Positions 25,382 to 33,753 of a DNA stretch of 64,000 nucleotides are shown here, in pieces. Under the pieces are notes generated by a model. The model was not told the DNA's origin. It saw nothing but the letters and a program-made list of their open reading frames with translations, and made no database searches. The position numbers and the translations under genes were made by a program. Source of the stretch: Thermoproteota archaeon (GTDB lineage Archaea; Thermoproteota; Korarchaeia; Korarchaeales; Korarchaeaceae); the NCBI GenBank assembly GCA_027491555.1, contig JAOZGN010000024.1, positions 26,998 to 90,997 on the forward strand. The letters are read 5' to 3'. Within the stretch, counting starts at the first letter, position 1, and each line of letters starts with the position of its first letter.

Positions 25382-27088
25382 TTAGGCTGGCGGAATCTCC
25401 GTGTAGATCGTCCTCACGTCGATGCCACGCCTCTGGTTGTAGGCCAGGAAGCCCATGAATATGAAGGCGCCGAGGCCCATCCAGAAGGCCTGATGCAGCG
25501 CTATCATCAGCCTGAAGCCGCCGAAGTAGTAGAAGATCTCGTGAGTGGCCACGAAGAAGAAGAAGAAGTTCACCGCGAAGGCATAGGCTCCAATGATGCT
25601 GAGAACCGGCACTCCGCCTATCTCCCACTTGTACGGCGCCTTCTCGTAGAGGTCAGACCTGAGGAATGGCAGGACCGCGGCGGCCAGCGAGGCCATCATG
25701 ACGGCGAACTGGTACAGGTTGGTCGTGTCCGCCGCGGCGGCCCAGTCTCCCTGGGCGGTGAGCCAGACGCCCACGATGCCTCCTATCATGGTGAGGATGA
25801 TGGCCCAGTGCGGACTGTGGAACTGCTCGTTGACCGAGGCGAAGACCTCCGGGAAGAACCTGTCGAACGCCCAGGCGAAGACCATCCTGCTGGCAACGAC
25901 GAAGAACGCCGGGATGTCCTTCAGCAGGATGATGCCGACTATGGTTCCGTTGAGCACCTGGAGCCACTCCATGCCCTTCGGCACGAGTGGGATGGTAAAG
26001 CTGGTTATCACCCTCTCGGGCAGGAGCCAGCTCGAGGGTACGCCGAGCAGCTGAGCCACTCCGTCGGCGCCTAACTTCCCCTTCAGGTAGGCGTAGAGCG
26101 CGGTGAAGTACACTCTGTCAGTTGGGATGTTGTTGGCCCTGAGGTAGGCGAGGCCATCAGCGGGTATGTACTGCTCAGGCACCTTCCAGGCGCCGTACAC
26201 CATGAACGGCAGGGCTATGTAGTAGGCCATGATCACAAGCGTGCCAACGACCTGAGCCACGAGGAGCGACATGGCGGGAGACTTAAGCTCGCCACCGACG
26301 AAGACCGCTGAGACAATTCCTATGTATGCCCAGATGGCCCCTATGCTGGCCTTCATCGTGCCGCCCCAGCTGAAGGCAGCCACGGGCAGATCGCCATTCT
26401 GGATGCCCAGCTTAAACGCCTCCTCGACTATCTTCTGATAGGCGCCCTGGCCGTAGATGGAGTTCCAACCGGCGACGGTGTTGTTACCCCAGGCTCCCAA
26501 GATGAGCAGATTGCTGAGGCACCCTATTATCGCAATGATCCCCAGGATGTTGATGATCCACCCGTAGATCTTCATTCCGAAGAGGGCTATGGCGCCGAAC
26601 ACTATGACGAACAGCAGACCCAGAACCCAGTGCCCCTCAGTACTCGCCATCCACTGGGCCCTAGAGAGCCATGCCTCGCTCTTCAGAGCGACTCCAGCCG
26701 CGGTGGCCGCGCTGACGAAGAAGTCAATGCTATACCAAGCTATGATTCCGTAGCTCAGCACCTCGGTGAACCAGAAGCCCCAAGAGGCCAAGAAGCCCAG
26801 GGCGGGACTAAGGCCTCTGGTGATGAAGATGTAGTCTCCGCCGGTCCTGGGCATCATGGAGCCCAACATGGTGTAGACGAGGGCGGTCGGGATCATGGCG
26901 AGGACGCCCGTAACCAAGAACGAGAAGGGCACGAAGGCGTCGGGGTGCTGGTAGGCGGCGATTACGGCGAGCCTGTGTATTCCTCCGCCGACTGTGTGCG
27001 TGAACACTATCATGAACGCCGTGAAGGGACCTACTGTCCTGACCAGCCCTGAGGCCCTCCTTACGAACAGGGTCGGGGTCTCGGACAT
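25382..27088 (-). CDS. APC-superfamily amino acid permease
   Basis: This 568-aa membrane protein has about 12 or more hydrophobic helices, beginning with VGPFTAFMIVFTHTVGGGIH. The first helix and MPRTGGDYIFITRGLSPALGF are typical of the APC family, which imports amino acids or amines using ion gradients. A large extracellular-looking insertion with few hydrophobics lies around residues 300-380. ATG 27088 has GGGGGTG about 8 nt upstream. The promoter at 27159-27168 gives a leader of about 50 nt. Substrate unknown. Confidence 0.82.
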   Translation of the reverse strand: MSETPTLFVRRASGLVRTVGPFTAFMIVFTHTVGGGIHRLAVIAAYQHPDAFVPFSFLVTGVLAMIPTALVYTMLGSMMPRTGGDYIFITRGLSPALGFLASWGFWFTEVLSYGIIAWYSIDFFVSAATAAGVALKSEAWLSRAQWMASTEGHWVLGLLFVIVFGAIALFGMKIYGWIINILGIIAIIGCLSNLLILGAWGNNTVAGWNSIYGQGAYQKIVEEAFKLGIQNGDLPVAAFSWGGTMKASIGAIWAYIGIVSAVFVGGELKSPAMSLLVAQVVGTLVIMAYYIALPFMVYGAWKVPEQYIPADGLAYLRANNIPTDRVYFTALYAYLKGKLGADGVAQLLGVPSSWLLPERVITSFTIPLVPKGMEWLQVLNGTIVGIILLKDIPAFFVVASRMVFAWAFDRFFPEVFASVNEQFHSPHWAIILTMIGGIVGVWLTAQGDWAAAADTTNLYQFAVMMASLAAAVLPFLRSDLYEKAPYKWEIGGVPVLSIIGAYAFAVNFFFFFVATHEIFYYFGGFRLMIALHQAFWMGLGAFIFMGFLAYNQRRGIDVRTIYTEIPPA

Positions 27089-27124
27089 CACATACACCCC
27101 CTACAACCCCTAGGTTCGACTGTT

Positions 27125-27177
27125 GCCGTAAGATACGGCTGAATCCCTCAACGAAAGTCTATATTAAAACTCTTTCG
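27125..27177. promoter_or_regulatory. Permease promoter with two inverted repeats
   Basis: The permease TATA box (minus strand, 27159-27168) is bracketed by the perfect inverted repeat CGAAAG-N14-CTTTCG (27052 series at 27152-27157 and 27172-27177). A second perfect repeat GCCGTA-AGA-TACGGC covers 27125-27139, at the predicted transcription start. Both places fit operators for a substrate-responsive regulator. The plus-strand TATA of the next gene lies separately at 27205-27213. Confidence 0.5.
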
Positions 27178-27252
27178 ACCTGCCGCCCCGCTCACACTCC
27201 ATGAAACGTTTTAGTGAGCCGCTAACAGGTGCACGGGAGCGGTGGTGATGGA

Positions 27253-27900
27253 TTGAGGCTTCGTGCAAAGAAGCCACATAAAGAACTCGCAGAAGACATT
27301 GCTTTACTCATAGAGGCGGCTGACGGTTATAGAGTTGGTCGAAACACGGACCTACGCAGGATAAGAGACATAATGGACCGACGGGCAAAGGAGTTGACCG
27401 ACGTCTTCGCGGGGGGATTGAGGAAGAAGTTTGAGAAGACCGCCGATTACGTGATCAATCTTCCCACTATCGATCCAATTGCCAGAAAATGGTCGGCTGT
27501 GTTCCTAGTGGTGAGGTTCCTCCTGAGGATAGCCCTGCTCGGTTTCATGGTGGGTCTCATCGTGGTTACCCTCCAGAAGGAGTGGGCCCCCCTGCTGCTC
27601 TACACCTCGACAGGCATACTCTACGTCGTCTTCTTCCTGAGATGGTACAGCCTCGTCAAGCTCGAGGAGTTCTACCTGCAGGAGTTCGCCAAGAGGCCGG
27701 GTCGTGACAAGATTCTTAGGGAGACGGCAAACCGCCTGATCAGAAAGCTCGCCCAGGTCATCAAGGATCACGACCTCAAGCCCAAGAAGCACAGGCTTCA
27801 CTTGTTCAAGACCGACTACGAGGGGATCCGCGTGATCAAGAAACCCAACATCCTGAGGGACACGTACGTGGTGGAGGTGCTACTGGATGCCGCGGGCTAG
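27253..27900 (+). CDS. Unknown protein with two membrane helices
   Basis: This is a protein of about 215 aa with a basic N-terminal cytoplasmic part, two adjacent membrane helices (FLVVRFLLRIALLGFMVGLI and LLLYTSTGILYVVFFL) and a basic C-terminal part. Not a recognised family. GTG 27229 also fits, but a TATA box at 27205-27213 and a ribosome site GGTGGTG at 27240-27246 favour TTG 27253. It overlaps the next gene by 14 nt. It is the first of three co-directional genes of unknown role. Confidence 0.5.
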   Translation: MRLRAKKPHKELAEDIALLIEAADGYRVGRNTDLRRIRDIMDRRAKELTDVFAGGLRKKFEKTADYVINLPTIDPIARKWSAVFLVVRFLLRIALLGFMVGLIVVTLQKEWAPLLLYTSTGILYVVFFLRWYSLVKLEEFYLQEFAKRPGRDKILRETANRLIRKLAQVIKDHDLKPKKHRLHLFKTDYEGIRVIKKPNILRDTYVVEVLLDAAG

Positions 27901-28669
27901 TGTAAGGGTGGAGAGGAGCGTCATCAGGCTAGGTGAGCCCATAGTTGGGGTGGTCGAGGGCGACAGGGTTTACGCGATATTCTCGGTGTGGATGGCGTCG
28001 ACCCTCCTGACGAAGGGGGAGGCGATCCCCAGCGCGAGGCTGCTGTACAAAGAGTCCTTCTGGCTGGAGTCGGGGAGATTCGAGATACGCTACCCCGAGG
28101 GCCTGCCGCCCACCATCTCGACCAGGGCCCACAAGGTGAGGTGGGCCGTGACCTTCGGAGTCCCCCGGCTCGGGGGGAAGATCCTGTTCCCGAGGTCAAC
28201 TCTGAGGATCAAGGTCCTCCCTCCGATCCCCGAGGAGATAGAACCCGATCTGGGATGGCTGATCCTGAATAGCAGGAGGTTCCACCCGGACGATGAGCTC
28301 CTCGGCAAGATTAGGATCGAGGGCGTGGCCCCCGAGGATGTGACGGCCGAGCTCGTGGTGAGGGAGTGGCTCGAGGTGGACGGCGACAGGAGGGAGTACA
28401 CCTGGACCCTCGCCCCAGGCGACTCCGGCACGCTCGCCGGGGAGACGGCCATCAGGGTCGAGCTGCCGCACGACCCCACCGTACCCAAGGACCTCTTCTT
28501 CTTCTACCCCTACACGTTCTCCGCCGAGTACGGCGGCATACGGTTCGGGACGGAGACCTACCTCGTGGTGACCCTGCCTGAGGGCGTCAAGGAGATCCCC
28601 CTGCCCATATCCCCCAGGCTGCCTCGGTTCGAGCCGACCATGGAGAAGAAGGGCCCGCCGCTGTGGTGA
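27887..28669 (+). CDS. Unknown beta-rich protein, possibly arrestin-like
   Basis: This 260-residue protein is dominated by beta strands, with two similar-looking sandwich halves. Strand and loop patterns such as RLGEPIVGVVEG, DELLGKIRIEGVAPEDV and LVVREWLEVDGDRREYTW recall arrestin/Spo0M-type proteins, in which a glycine-rich turn precedes a charged strand. This is a fold guess, not a family match. The start lies inside the preceding two-helix gene (14-nt overlap), so the products are probably made in equal amounts and may interact at the membrane. Confidence 0.42.
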   Translation: MPRASVRVERSVIRLGEPIVGVVEGDRVYAIFSVWMASTLLTKGEAIPSARLLYKESFWLESGRFEIRYPEGLPPTISTRAHKVRWAVTFGVPRLGGKILFPRSTLRIKVLPPIPEEIEPDLGWLILNSRRFHPDDELLGKIRIEGVAPEDVTAELVVREWLEVDGDRREYTWTLAPGDSGTLAGETAIRVELPHDPTVPKDLFFFYPYTFSAEYGGIRFGTETYLVVTLPEGVKEIPLPISPRLPRFEPTMEKKGPPLW

Positions 28670-28675
28670 GGTGAG

Positions 28676-28897
28676 ATGGGCAGGCGTAAGACGACGCAGC
28701 GGGTCAGGGTGTGCCCGATCTGCGGCAGCACCAGGCTGAGGAGGGAGTCTCCCTTCTCGGGCTGGCTCACGCCGGAGGTCTGGGTGTGCCCCGACTGCGG
28801 GTACAGGGGGCCGATATATGGGGAGATAGAGGTGGAGGTCGAGGACGGGGAGACAAGGGAGGAAAGAGAAAGAAAGGAGGGTGAGGACCTCAGCTGA
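28676..28897 (+). CDS. Zinc-ribbon protein
   Basis: This 73-residue protein has two CxxC pairs, RVCPICGSTRL and VWVCPDCGYRG, making a rubredoxin-like zinc ribbon. A strongly acidic and charged tail follows (EVEVEDGETREERERK). It starts 6 nt after the arrestin-like gene with GAGGTGAG just before the ATG, so it belongs to the same operon. Function unknown. Confidence 0.6.
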   Translation: MGRRKTTQRVRVCPICGSTRLRRESPFSGWLTPEVWVCPDCGYRGPIYGEIEVEVEDGETREERERKEGEDLS

Positions 28898-28902
28898 GCC
28901 CC

Positions 28903-30210
28903 TCACCTCAGCTTGATGTAGGCGTAAGCCTCCTTCGCGCTCTCGAAGGCGTAGTGTATGTGCCTGAAGTTCTTTCTGAACTCTACCACGTCCTTGGCGA
29001 CTTTCTTGGGGTCCTCTTTGTCTATCAGGACCCTCTTGAAGAACTTGGCTATCTCCTCCATGTCGCCCTCCTTCATCCCCAGCCTCGTGACCTCTGAGGT
29101 TCCGAGGCGGATCCCACCCGGGTCTATGAAACTCCTGCCCATCTTGATGTCCCAGGGCAGGAGATTCCTGTTGACGATGATGTTCGCCTCCTCGAGCGTC
29201 TTCTCGGCCCACATGCCCCCTCCCAGGTCTGCGACCTCCACCATCACCTGGTGGCTCTCGGTGAAGCCCCTCTTCTCGCCTAGCACCTTGAACCCCTGGT
29301 CGTAGAGGGCCTGGGCCAGGGCCTTCGCGTTCCTGATGATCTGATCCACGTAGGCCTCTCCGAAAGCCTTCAGCTCCGCCAGCGCCACGGCCAGGGCGGC
29401 GACGGCGTTCAGGTGGTGGTTGCTGAGCAGGCCCGGGAAGCAGGCCTGCTTGATCAGCTCAAACTTCTCGTCGTCGTTGGTGACCACCGCCCCGTGCTGC
29501 GGGCCGGGCAGGGTCTTGTGGGTGCTCATGGTCATGCTGTCGGCGCCCTCGCGGAGCGGATCCTGGAACCTCCCCGCGCCAATGAGGCCGGCCACGTGGG
29601 CGGCGTCGTAGTTCACGTGGGCCCCGAGGGAGTGAGCAACCTCTGCTATCTCCCGGATGGGCTGTGGGAACAGGATCTCGGAGGCGCCGAACATGATCAG
29701 CTTGGGCTTGTACTTTTCGACCCTCTTGATGGTCCTGTCGACGTCGATGTTGAACTCCTCGTCGTTGAACGCGATGTACTCCACCCTGAGGCCGTGCACC
29801 GCGCCCGCAGTCCCGCCGATCCTGGTCCCCTTCTTCCCGTAGAGCGGGCCCATGCTTATGTGGCCGCCCTTGGTGATCGGCAGGGCCATCATCACGTCTC
29901 CCGGCTGCGTGAAGGCCGTGTACACGGCCAGGTTTGCCATGACTCCGCTGATCGGCCTGACGTCCGCGTGCTTGACCCTGAAGATATCTTTCATCAGGTC
30001 CATGGCCAGCTGCTCGACCTGGTCGATGTACCTGCAGCCCGCGTAGACCCGCTCGCCCACCCAGCCCTCGGCGTACCTGTGGCCGAAGTCTGACAGCAGG
30101 GCCTCCCGCACCGCGTAGCTGGTCACGTTCTCGCTGGCGATGAGGGGGATCGAGGAGTCAAACCAAGAGTGGTGCTCCTCTAGGAGAGAGAATATCCTGT
30201 CATAAGCCAT
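28903..30210 (-). CDS. glyA: Serine hydroxymethyltransferase
   Basis: This PLP enzyme interconverts serine and glycine with a one-carbon carrier (a folate-type or methanopterin-type carrier in archaea). The lysine that binds PLP is in TMSTHKTLPGPQHGAV. Other family parts are IPLIASENVTS, FGHRYAEGW, HVNYDAAHVAGLI and PGGIRLGTSEVTRLGM. Length is 435 aa from ATG 30210. An open frame extends to 30252, but the TATA at 30254-30264 (minus) rules out that start, as transcription would begin near 30233. It diverges from the MobB-like gene. Confidence 0.92.
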   Translation of the reverse strand: MAYDRIFSLLEEHHSWFDSSIPLIASENVTSYAVREALLSDFGHRYAEGWVGERVYAGCRYIDQVEQLAMDLMKDIFRVKHADVRPISGVMANLAVYTAFTQPGDVMMALPITKGGHISMGPLYGKKGTRIGGTAGAVHGLRVEYIAFNDEEFNIDVDRTIKRVEKYKPKLIMFGASEILFPQPIREIAEVAHSLGAHVNYDAAHVAGLIGAGRFQDPLREGADSMTMSTHKTLPGPQHGAVVTNDDEKFELIKQACFPGLLSNHHLNAVAALAVALAELKAFGEAYVDQIIRNAKALAQALYDQGFKVLGEKRGFTESHQVMVEVADLGGGMWAEKTLEEANIIVNRNLLPWDIKMGRSFIDPGGIRLGTSEVTRLGMKEGDMEEIAKFFKRVLIDKEDPKKVAKDVVEFRKNFRHIHYAFESAKEAYAYIKLR

Positions 30211-30299
30211 CCTAGGATCCAACTGGGCACCCCGAGCTCTGGTCACGAACACGGAATAAACGTTAGCCGAGGTTCGAGGGATCGCGGTCTGGCTATGGA

Positions 30300-31010
30300 A
30301 TGATAATTACCGCCACCTTCCCCGCCAGCGAGATGCCCACCAGAATCGTCTCGATCGTTGGACGCCTGGCAGAGGAGGCGGCCCTCGAGGCCGCAGCACA
30401 GCTAGGCTCTACGTGCATCGTGAAGGGCGGTGAACCCGAGGACCTGCCTGAGGGCGTCGTCAAGAGGGTGGTCCTGTGGCGCGGAGGGATAGTGGAGCAC
30501 AGGGCGACCGACGTAGACCCCCTCACCGTCGTCGCCGGATCAGAGGAATGCGACTACTCGATACTCGTCGGGCTCAGCTCGCCCTTGGCCCTGAAGATAC
30601 TTGCCGTGGAGAGTGAGGATGAGGCCCGCGAACTGGCCGACGAGCTGACTGTGGCCGTCACGTCCAGGCGAGAGGTCAATGTTGAGGGCGTGAGATTCGT
30701 GCCCATGGAGAAGCTAGGGCAGTTCATAGCGAGCCTGCCCATCTATCCGGCCTGGCTCAACTGCGGGGAGTGCGGATTCAAGACCTGCTTCGACTACCTC
30801 AAGGCTGCCGCCAGGGGTGAGAGCGTGTTCTGTCCGCCTGGGGAGCCCAAGTCCACCACGCTGAGGGTCAACGACAAGTCCGTTGGGCTCGTGAGGTTCG
30901 TGGAACGCCAACTGCGGGAGCTGGCGCTGGCCTACCTCAGGACGCTGAAGGGCGTCCCCAGGGACATTAAGAAGGTGGAGCTGCGCATATACCTGACGGA
31001 GGATGAGTGA
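30300..31010 (+). CDS. MobB-like protein lacking the P-loop, with a C-terminal 4Fe-4S domain
   Basis: This is a 236-residue protein of two parts. The first 155 residues loosely resemble the later half of MobB, the molybdopterin dinucleotide GTPase (YSILVGLSSPLALKILAVE, then a C-terminal Rossmann strand). However, the Walker A loop is not present in the N-terminus. The last 80 residues start with LNCGECGFKTCFDYLKAAA and FCPPGEP, a four-cysteine 4Fe-4S domain like that of RnfB and CO dehydrogenase gamma. The MobB link is tentative; the Fe-S domain is clear. The 3' end overlaps the radical SAM gene by 8 nt. Confidence 0.5.
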   Translation: MIITATFPASEMPTRIVSIVGRLAEEAALEAAAQLGSTCIVKGGEPEDLPEGVVKRVVLWRGGIVEHRATDVDPLTVVAGSEECDYSILVGLSSPLALKILAVESEDEARELADELTVAVTSRREVNVEGVRFVPMEKLGQFIASLPIYPAWLNCGECGFKTCFDYLKAAARGESVFCPPGEPKSTTLRVNDKSVGLVRFVERQLRELALAYLRTLKGVPRDIKKVELRIYLTEDE

Positions 31011-32049
31011 GGCCGGCCGCCCGACCGCAAGGGAGTCGCCCCTCTACGGGCGGCTCCAGGGCGGCGCCGTCAGATGCCTGGTGTGCGAGAGGAGGTGCGT
31101 CCTACAGCCGGGACAGGTCGGGTTCTGCCGTACCAGGGTGAACCTGGCGGGGAGGCTCCACACCACTGTCTACGGAGCCCTGAGCGCCATGGAGAGCAGG
31201 CCTATCGAGATCAAGCCCTTCTACCACTTCTGGCCGGGATCTAGCGCCACGACGATCTCGACGTGGGGGTGCAACTTCAGGTGCCCCTGGTGCCAGAACT
31301 GGCACATCAGCCAAGTCGACCCCCCGGCGAGCCCCGCCTACGTCCCCCCGGAAGACGTGATCAAGGCGGCACTAGCGTGGGGGGACGAGGGGGTGTGCGT
31401 CAGCCTCAACGAGCCGACGATGCTCTTCGAGTACTCGCTAGATCTCTTCAGACTGGCCAAGGAGAAGGGACTCTACTGCACCTACGTCTCCAACGGCTAC
31501 ATGACGGATGAAGCGCTCGAGGCGCTCGTAGAGGCCGGCTTGGACGGGCTGAAGATAGACATCAAGGGGGGCGAACTGGCCTACGCGCGATACGCGCCCG
31601 GGGCCGACTGGAGGGTCCCGTGGAAGAACGCCAGTCTGGCGGTAGAGAGGGGGGTGCACGTCGAGCTAGTCTACCTAGTCGTTCCAGGCGTGAACGACGA
31701 TGAGGACGACATCAGGACCGCGGCCAGGCTGGCGGCCGGGCTGGGAGAGGGGAACGTTCCCCTCCACTTCACGCGCTACTTCCCCGCCCACCGGTTCCAC
31801 GCGCCGCCCACGCCCGTGGAGGCGCTCGAGAGGGCGTGCGAGATAGCGAGGGAGGAGGGGGTTAGGTTCGCCTACGTCGGCAACGTTCCCGGCCACAGGC
31901 TGGAGAACACCCACTGCCCGGAGTGCGAGGCGCTCCTCATAAGGAGGTTCGGGCCGAGGGTCGTCAGGGTCAGCTTGAGGGATGGAAGATGCCCTCGCTG
32001 TGGGGCCAAGATACCAGTGGTGGAGAAGGCGAGGTCGCGGAGGGGCTGA
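31003..32049 (+). CDS. AmmeMemo-type radical SAM enzyme
   Basis: This radical SAM enzyme, related to pyruvate-formate-lyase activases, is of the kind found with AMMECR1/Memo proteins in archaea. The N-terminus has an extra cysteine set (CLVCERRCVLQPGQVGFC). The SAM cluster motif is TWGCNFRCPWCQNWHIS, followed by VCVSLNEPTMLFEY. The C-terminus has a zinc-type pair set, HCPECEALL and RCPRCGAKI. AMMECR1 and Memo genes are not in the window. Length is 348 aa; the start overlaps the previous gene by 8 nt. Confidence 0.8.
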   Translation: MSEAGRPTARESPLYGRLQGGAVRCLVCERRCVLQPGQVGFCRTRVNLAGRLHTTVYGALSAMESRPIEIKPFYHFWPGSSATTISTWGCNFRCPWCQNWHISQVDPPASPAYVPPEDVIKAALAWGDEGVCVSLNEPTMLFEYSLDLFRLAKEKGLYCTYVSNGYMTDEALEALVEAGLDGLKIDIKGGELAYARYAPGADWRVPWKNASLAVERGVHVELVYLVVPGVNDDEDDIRTAARLAAGLGEGNVPLHFTRYFPAHRFHAPPTPVEALERACEIAREEGVRFAYVGNVPGHRLENTHCPECEALLIRRFGPRVVRVSLRDGRCPRCGAKIPVVEKARSRRG

Positions 32050-32063
32050 CCGCGCCACGCGCC

Positions 32064-32897
32064 TCAGAGGTGAAGGTCGAGTATGGTGACCTCCGGGGGG
32101 CAGTTCAACCTGAGGGGGGCGAAGGACCAGCCGAGGCCCCTGTTCACGTACATTAGCGTTCCGCCCAGCCGGTAGAGGCCCGCCACGTATCTCCTCCCCA
32201 GGCGAGAGGGGACGTACAGGGGACCAAGCAGGGGGAGCCTCTCCTGACCCCCGTGGGTGTGCCCACAGAGAACCAGCGTCTCTCGGCCGGTAAGGTCCTC
32301 GGCGACCTCGGGAGAGTGGGCCAGTAGTAGGATCGGCTCTTCCTCTGACTCCCAGAAACCCTCTAGGGCGGACTGAACGTTGTCCCTGCCGGTGTGGGGG
32401 TCGTCAACGCCCGCCACCCAGATGGACCCCCCGCCGAACTCGACCGACTCTCCCCGATTCAAGAGCACCCGGCCCCCGGCGCCCTCTATCGTCTGAACTA
32501 TCTGCTTGGCCGTCGGTCCGCCCCTACCGGCGGCCCAGTAGTCCCAGTTTCCCAGGACAGCATAGACAGGCCCTAACCCGCAGAGATCCGAGTAGAACTC
32601 CTTGAGCACCTTCCCGCCATCCGGAGAGTCTACATGATCGCCGGTCACCACTATCAGGTCCGGTGAGGCCTCCTCGACGGCCGAGAGGGCCTTCTTCTCC
32701 CTGGCCCCTATCCCGTGGAGGTGGAGGTCCGAGACGTGGGCGACTCTGAGGGAGACGCCCAGGGAGCCCAGGGTCAACTCGAGCCTCTCGACGGTCACGT
32801 CGTTCAGCTCGTGGAACCTAGCGTAGATCGCCGTGGAGGCCGCCGCTGCCAATGCTCCGAGTAGGAACGTCCTTCTCGCGACTCTCACGTGGCGCAT
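32064..32897 (-). CDS. Twin-arginine metallophosphoesterase
   Basis: This 277-aa phosphoesterase has an N-terminal twin-arginine-like signal (VARRTFLLGALAAAASTA), which suggests Tat export or membrane anchoring. Metal motifs follow in family order: RVAHVSDLHLHG, LIVVTGDHVDS, YAVLGNWDYW, ILLLAHSPE and LVLCGHTHGGQ. It is of the YaeI type, which acts on phosphoesters outside the cell. ATG 32897 lies about 10 nt downstream of a predicted transcription start from the AT box at 32929-32937. Confidence 0.82.
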   Translation of the reverse strand: MRHVRVARRTFLLGALAAAASTAIYARFHELNDVTVERLELTLGSLGVSLRVAHVSDLHLHGIGAREKKALSAVEEASPDLIVVTGDHVDSPDGGKVLKEFYSDLCGLGPVYAVLGNWDYWAAGRGGPTAKQIVQTIEGAGGRVLLNRGESVEFGGGSIWVAGVDDPHTGRDNVQSALEGFWESEEEPILLLAHSPEVAEDLTGRETLVLCGHTHGGQERLPLLGPLYVPSRLGRRYVAGLYRLGGTLMYVNRGLGWSFAPLRLNCPPEVTILDLHL

Positions 32898-32926
32898 CTA
32901 CCCGCGCCCCGCCTGGCACGGGTCAT

Positions 32927-32997
32927 AACTTTTTATAACGCCGTTAAATTGGGCCACTGAGTGGAGGTTAATCACCGTCCAGCCGGAGGGGTGGCCG
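32927..32997. promoter_or_regulatory. Divergent promoter with a shared AT box, and sufC leader
   Basis: The AT element CTTTTTATAACG (32929-32940) can be read as a TATA box in both directions: leftwards it predicts transcription start near 32907 for the phosphoesterase (ATG 32897). On the plus strand a TATA at about 32929-32937 or 32943-32949 leads to sufC. The sufC leader has the ribosome site GGAGGGGTGG before ATG 32998. Confidence 0.45.
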
Positions 32998-33753
32998 ATG
33001 CTGAAGATTGAGGATCTGCACGTGGAGGTTGATGGGAGAGAGGTTCTGAAGGGCGTTAACCTAGAGCTCGGAGCCAGCGAGGTCGCCCTGCTTCTGGGTC
33101 CAAACGGTTCGGGAAAGTCCTCCCTCATCCAGACCCTCTTGGGGAATCCCAAGTACGTGGTCAAGTCGGGTCGGATCCTCCTCGACGGGAGGGACATCAC
33201 CGACCTCCCGGCAAACGAGAGGGCGGCCCTGGGCCTGGGGGCGGTCTTTCAGATGCCGCCTAAGCTCAGGGGAATCAAGCTCAGGGATCTGCTGAAGAGG
33301 CTGGCTGAGAGGAGTGGGTCAGATTACCGGAGCCTCTTGAAGATGGCAGAGGAGATGGGTGCGACGCACCTCCTCGACAGGGATCTGCACGTCGGGTTCA
33401 GCGGGGGGGAGATGAAAAGGGCAGAGGTGCTCCTCCTGGCTGCCCAGAGGCCGAAAGTCGCCTTGCTAGACGAGCCGGACTCGGGGGTGGATCTGGACAG
33501 CCTGCCCGTACTGGGGAAGTCCATTAGGAGCGTGATCACGCGGGACGGAGACAGGGCCCAGGAGAGGAGGTCCGCGCTGGTGGTGACCCACACGGGGCAC
33601 ATCGCTAAGTATCTCCAGGCGACGAGGGCCTTCATCATGGTGGATGGAGTCATCAGGTGCTACGGGGACGCCCAGGCCATCCTCAGGGACGTGGAGAGGT
33701 ATGGATTCGACGGCTGCCTCAACTGCATCTTCACGGAGGTGAGGAGGGAGTGA
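32998..33753 (+). CDS. sufC: Fe-S cluster assembly ATPase SufC
   Basis: This 251-aa ABC-type ATPase powers assembly on SufB. Motifs are LGPNGSGKSS (Walker A), VFQMPPKLRG (Q-loop), VGFSGGEMKRAEVLLL (signature), VALLDEPDSGVDLDS (Walker B plus D-loop) and VVTHTGHI (H-loop). A stretch rich in Arg/Glu (DGDRAQERRSA) before the H-loop is an insertion relative to many SufC proteins. The stop overlaps the sufB start (GTGA). Confidence 0.9.
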   Translation: MLKIEDLHVEVDGREVLKGVNLELGASEVALLLGPNGSGKSSLIQTLLGNPKYVVKSGRILLDGRDITDLPANERAALGLGAVFQMPPKLRGIKLRDLLKRLAERSGSDYRSLLKMAEEMGATHLLDRDLHVGFSGGEMKRAEVLLLAAQRPKVALLDEPDSGVDLDSLPVLGKSIRSVITRDGDRAQERRSALVVTHTGHIAKYLQATRAFIMVDGVIRCYGDAQAILRDVERYGFDGCLNCIFTEVRRE

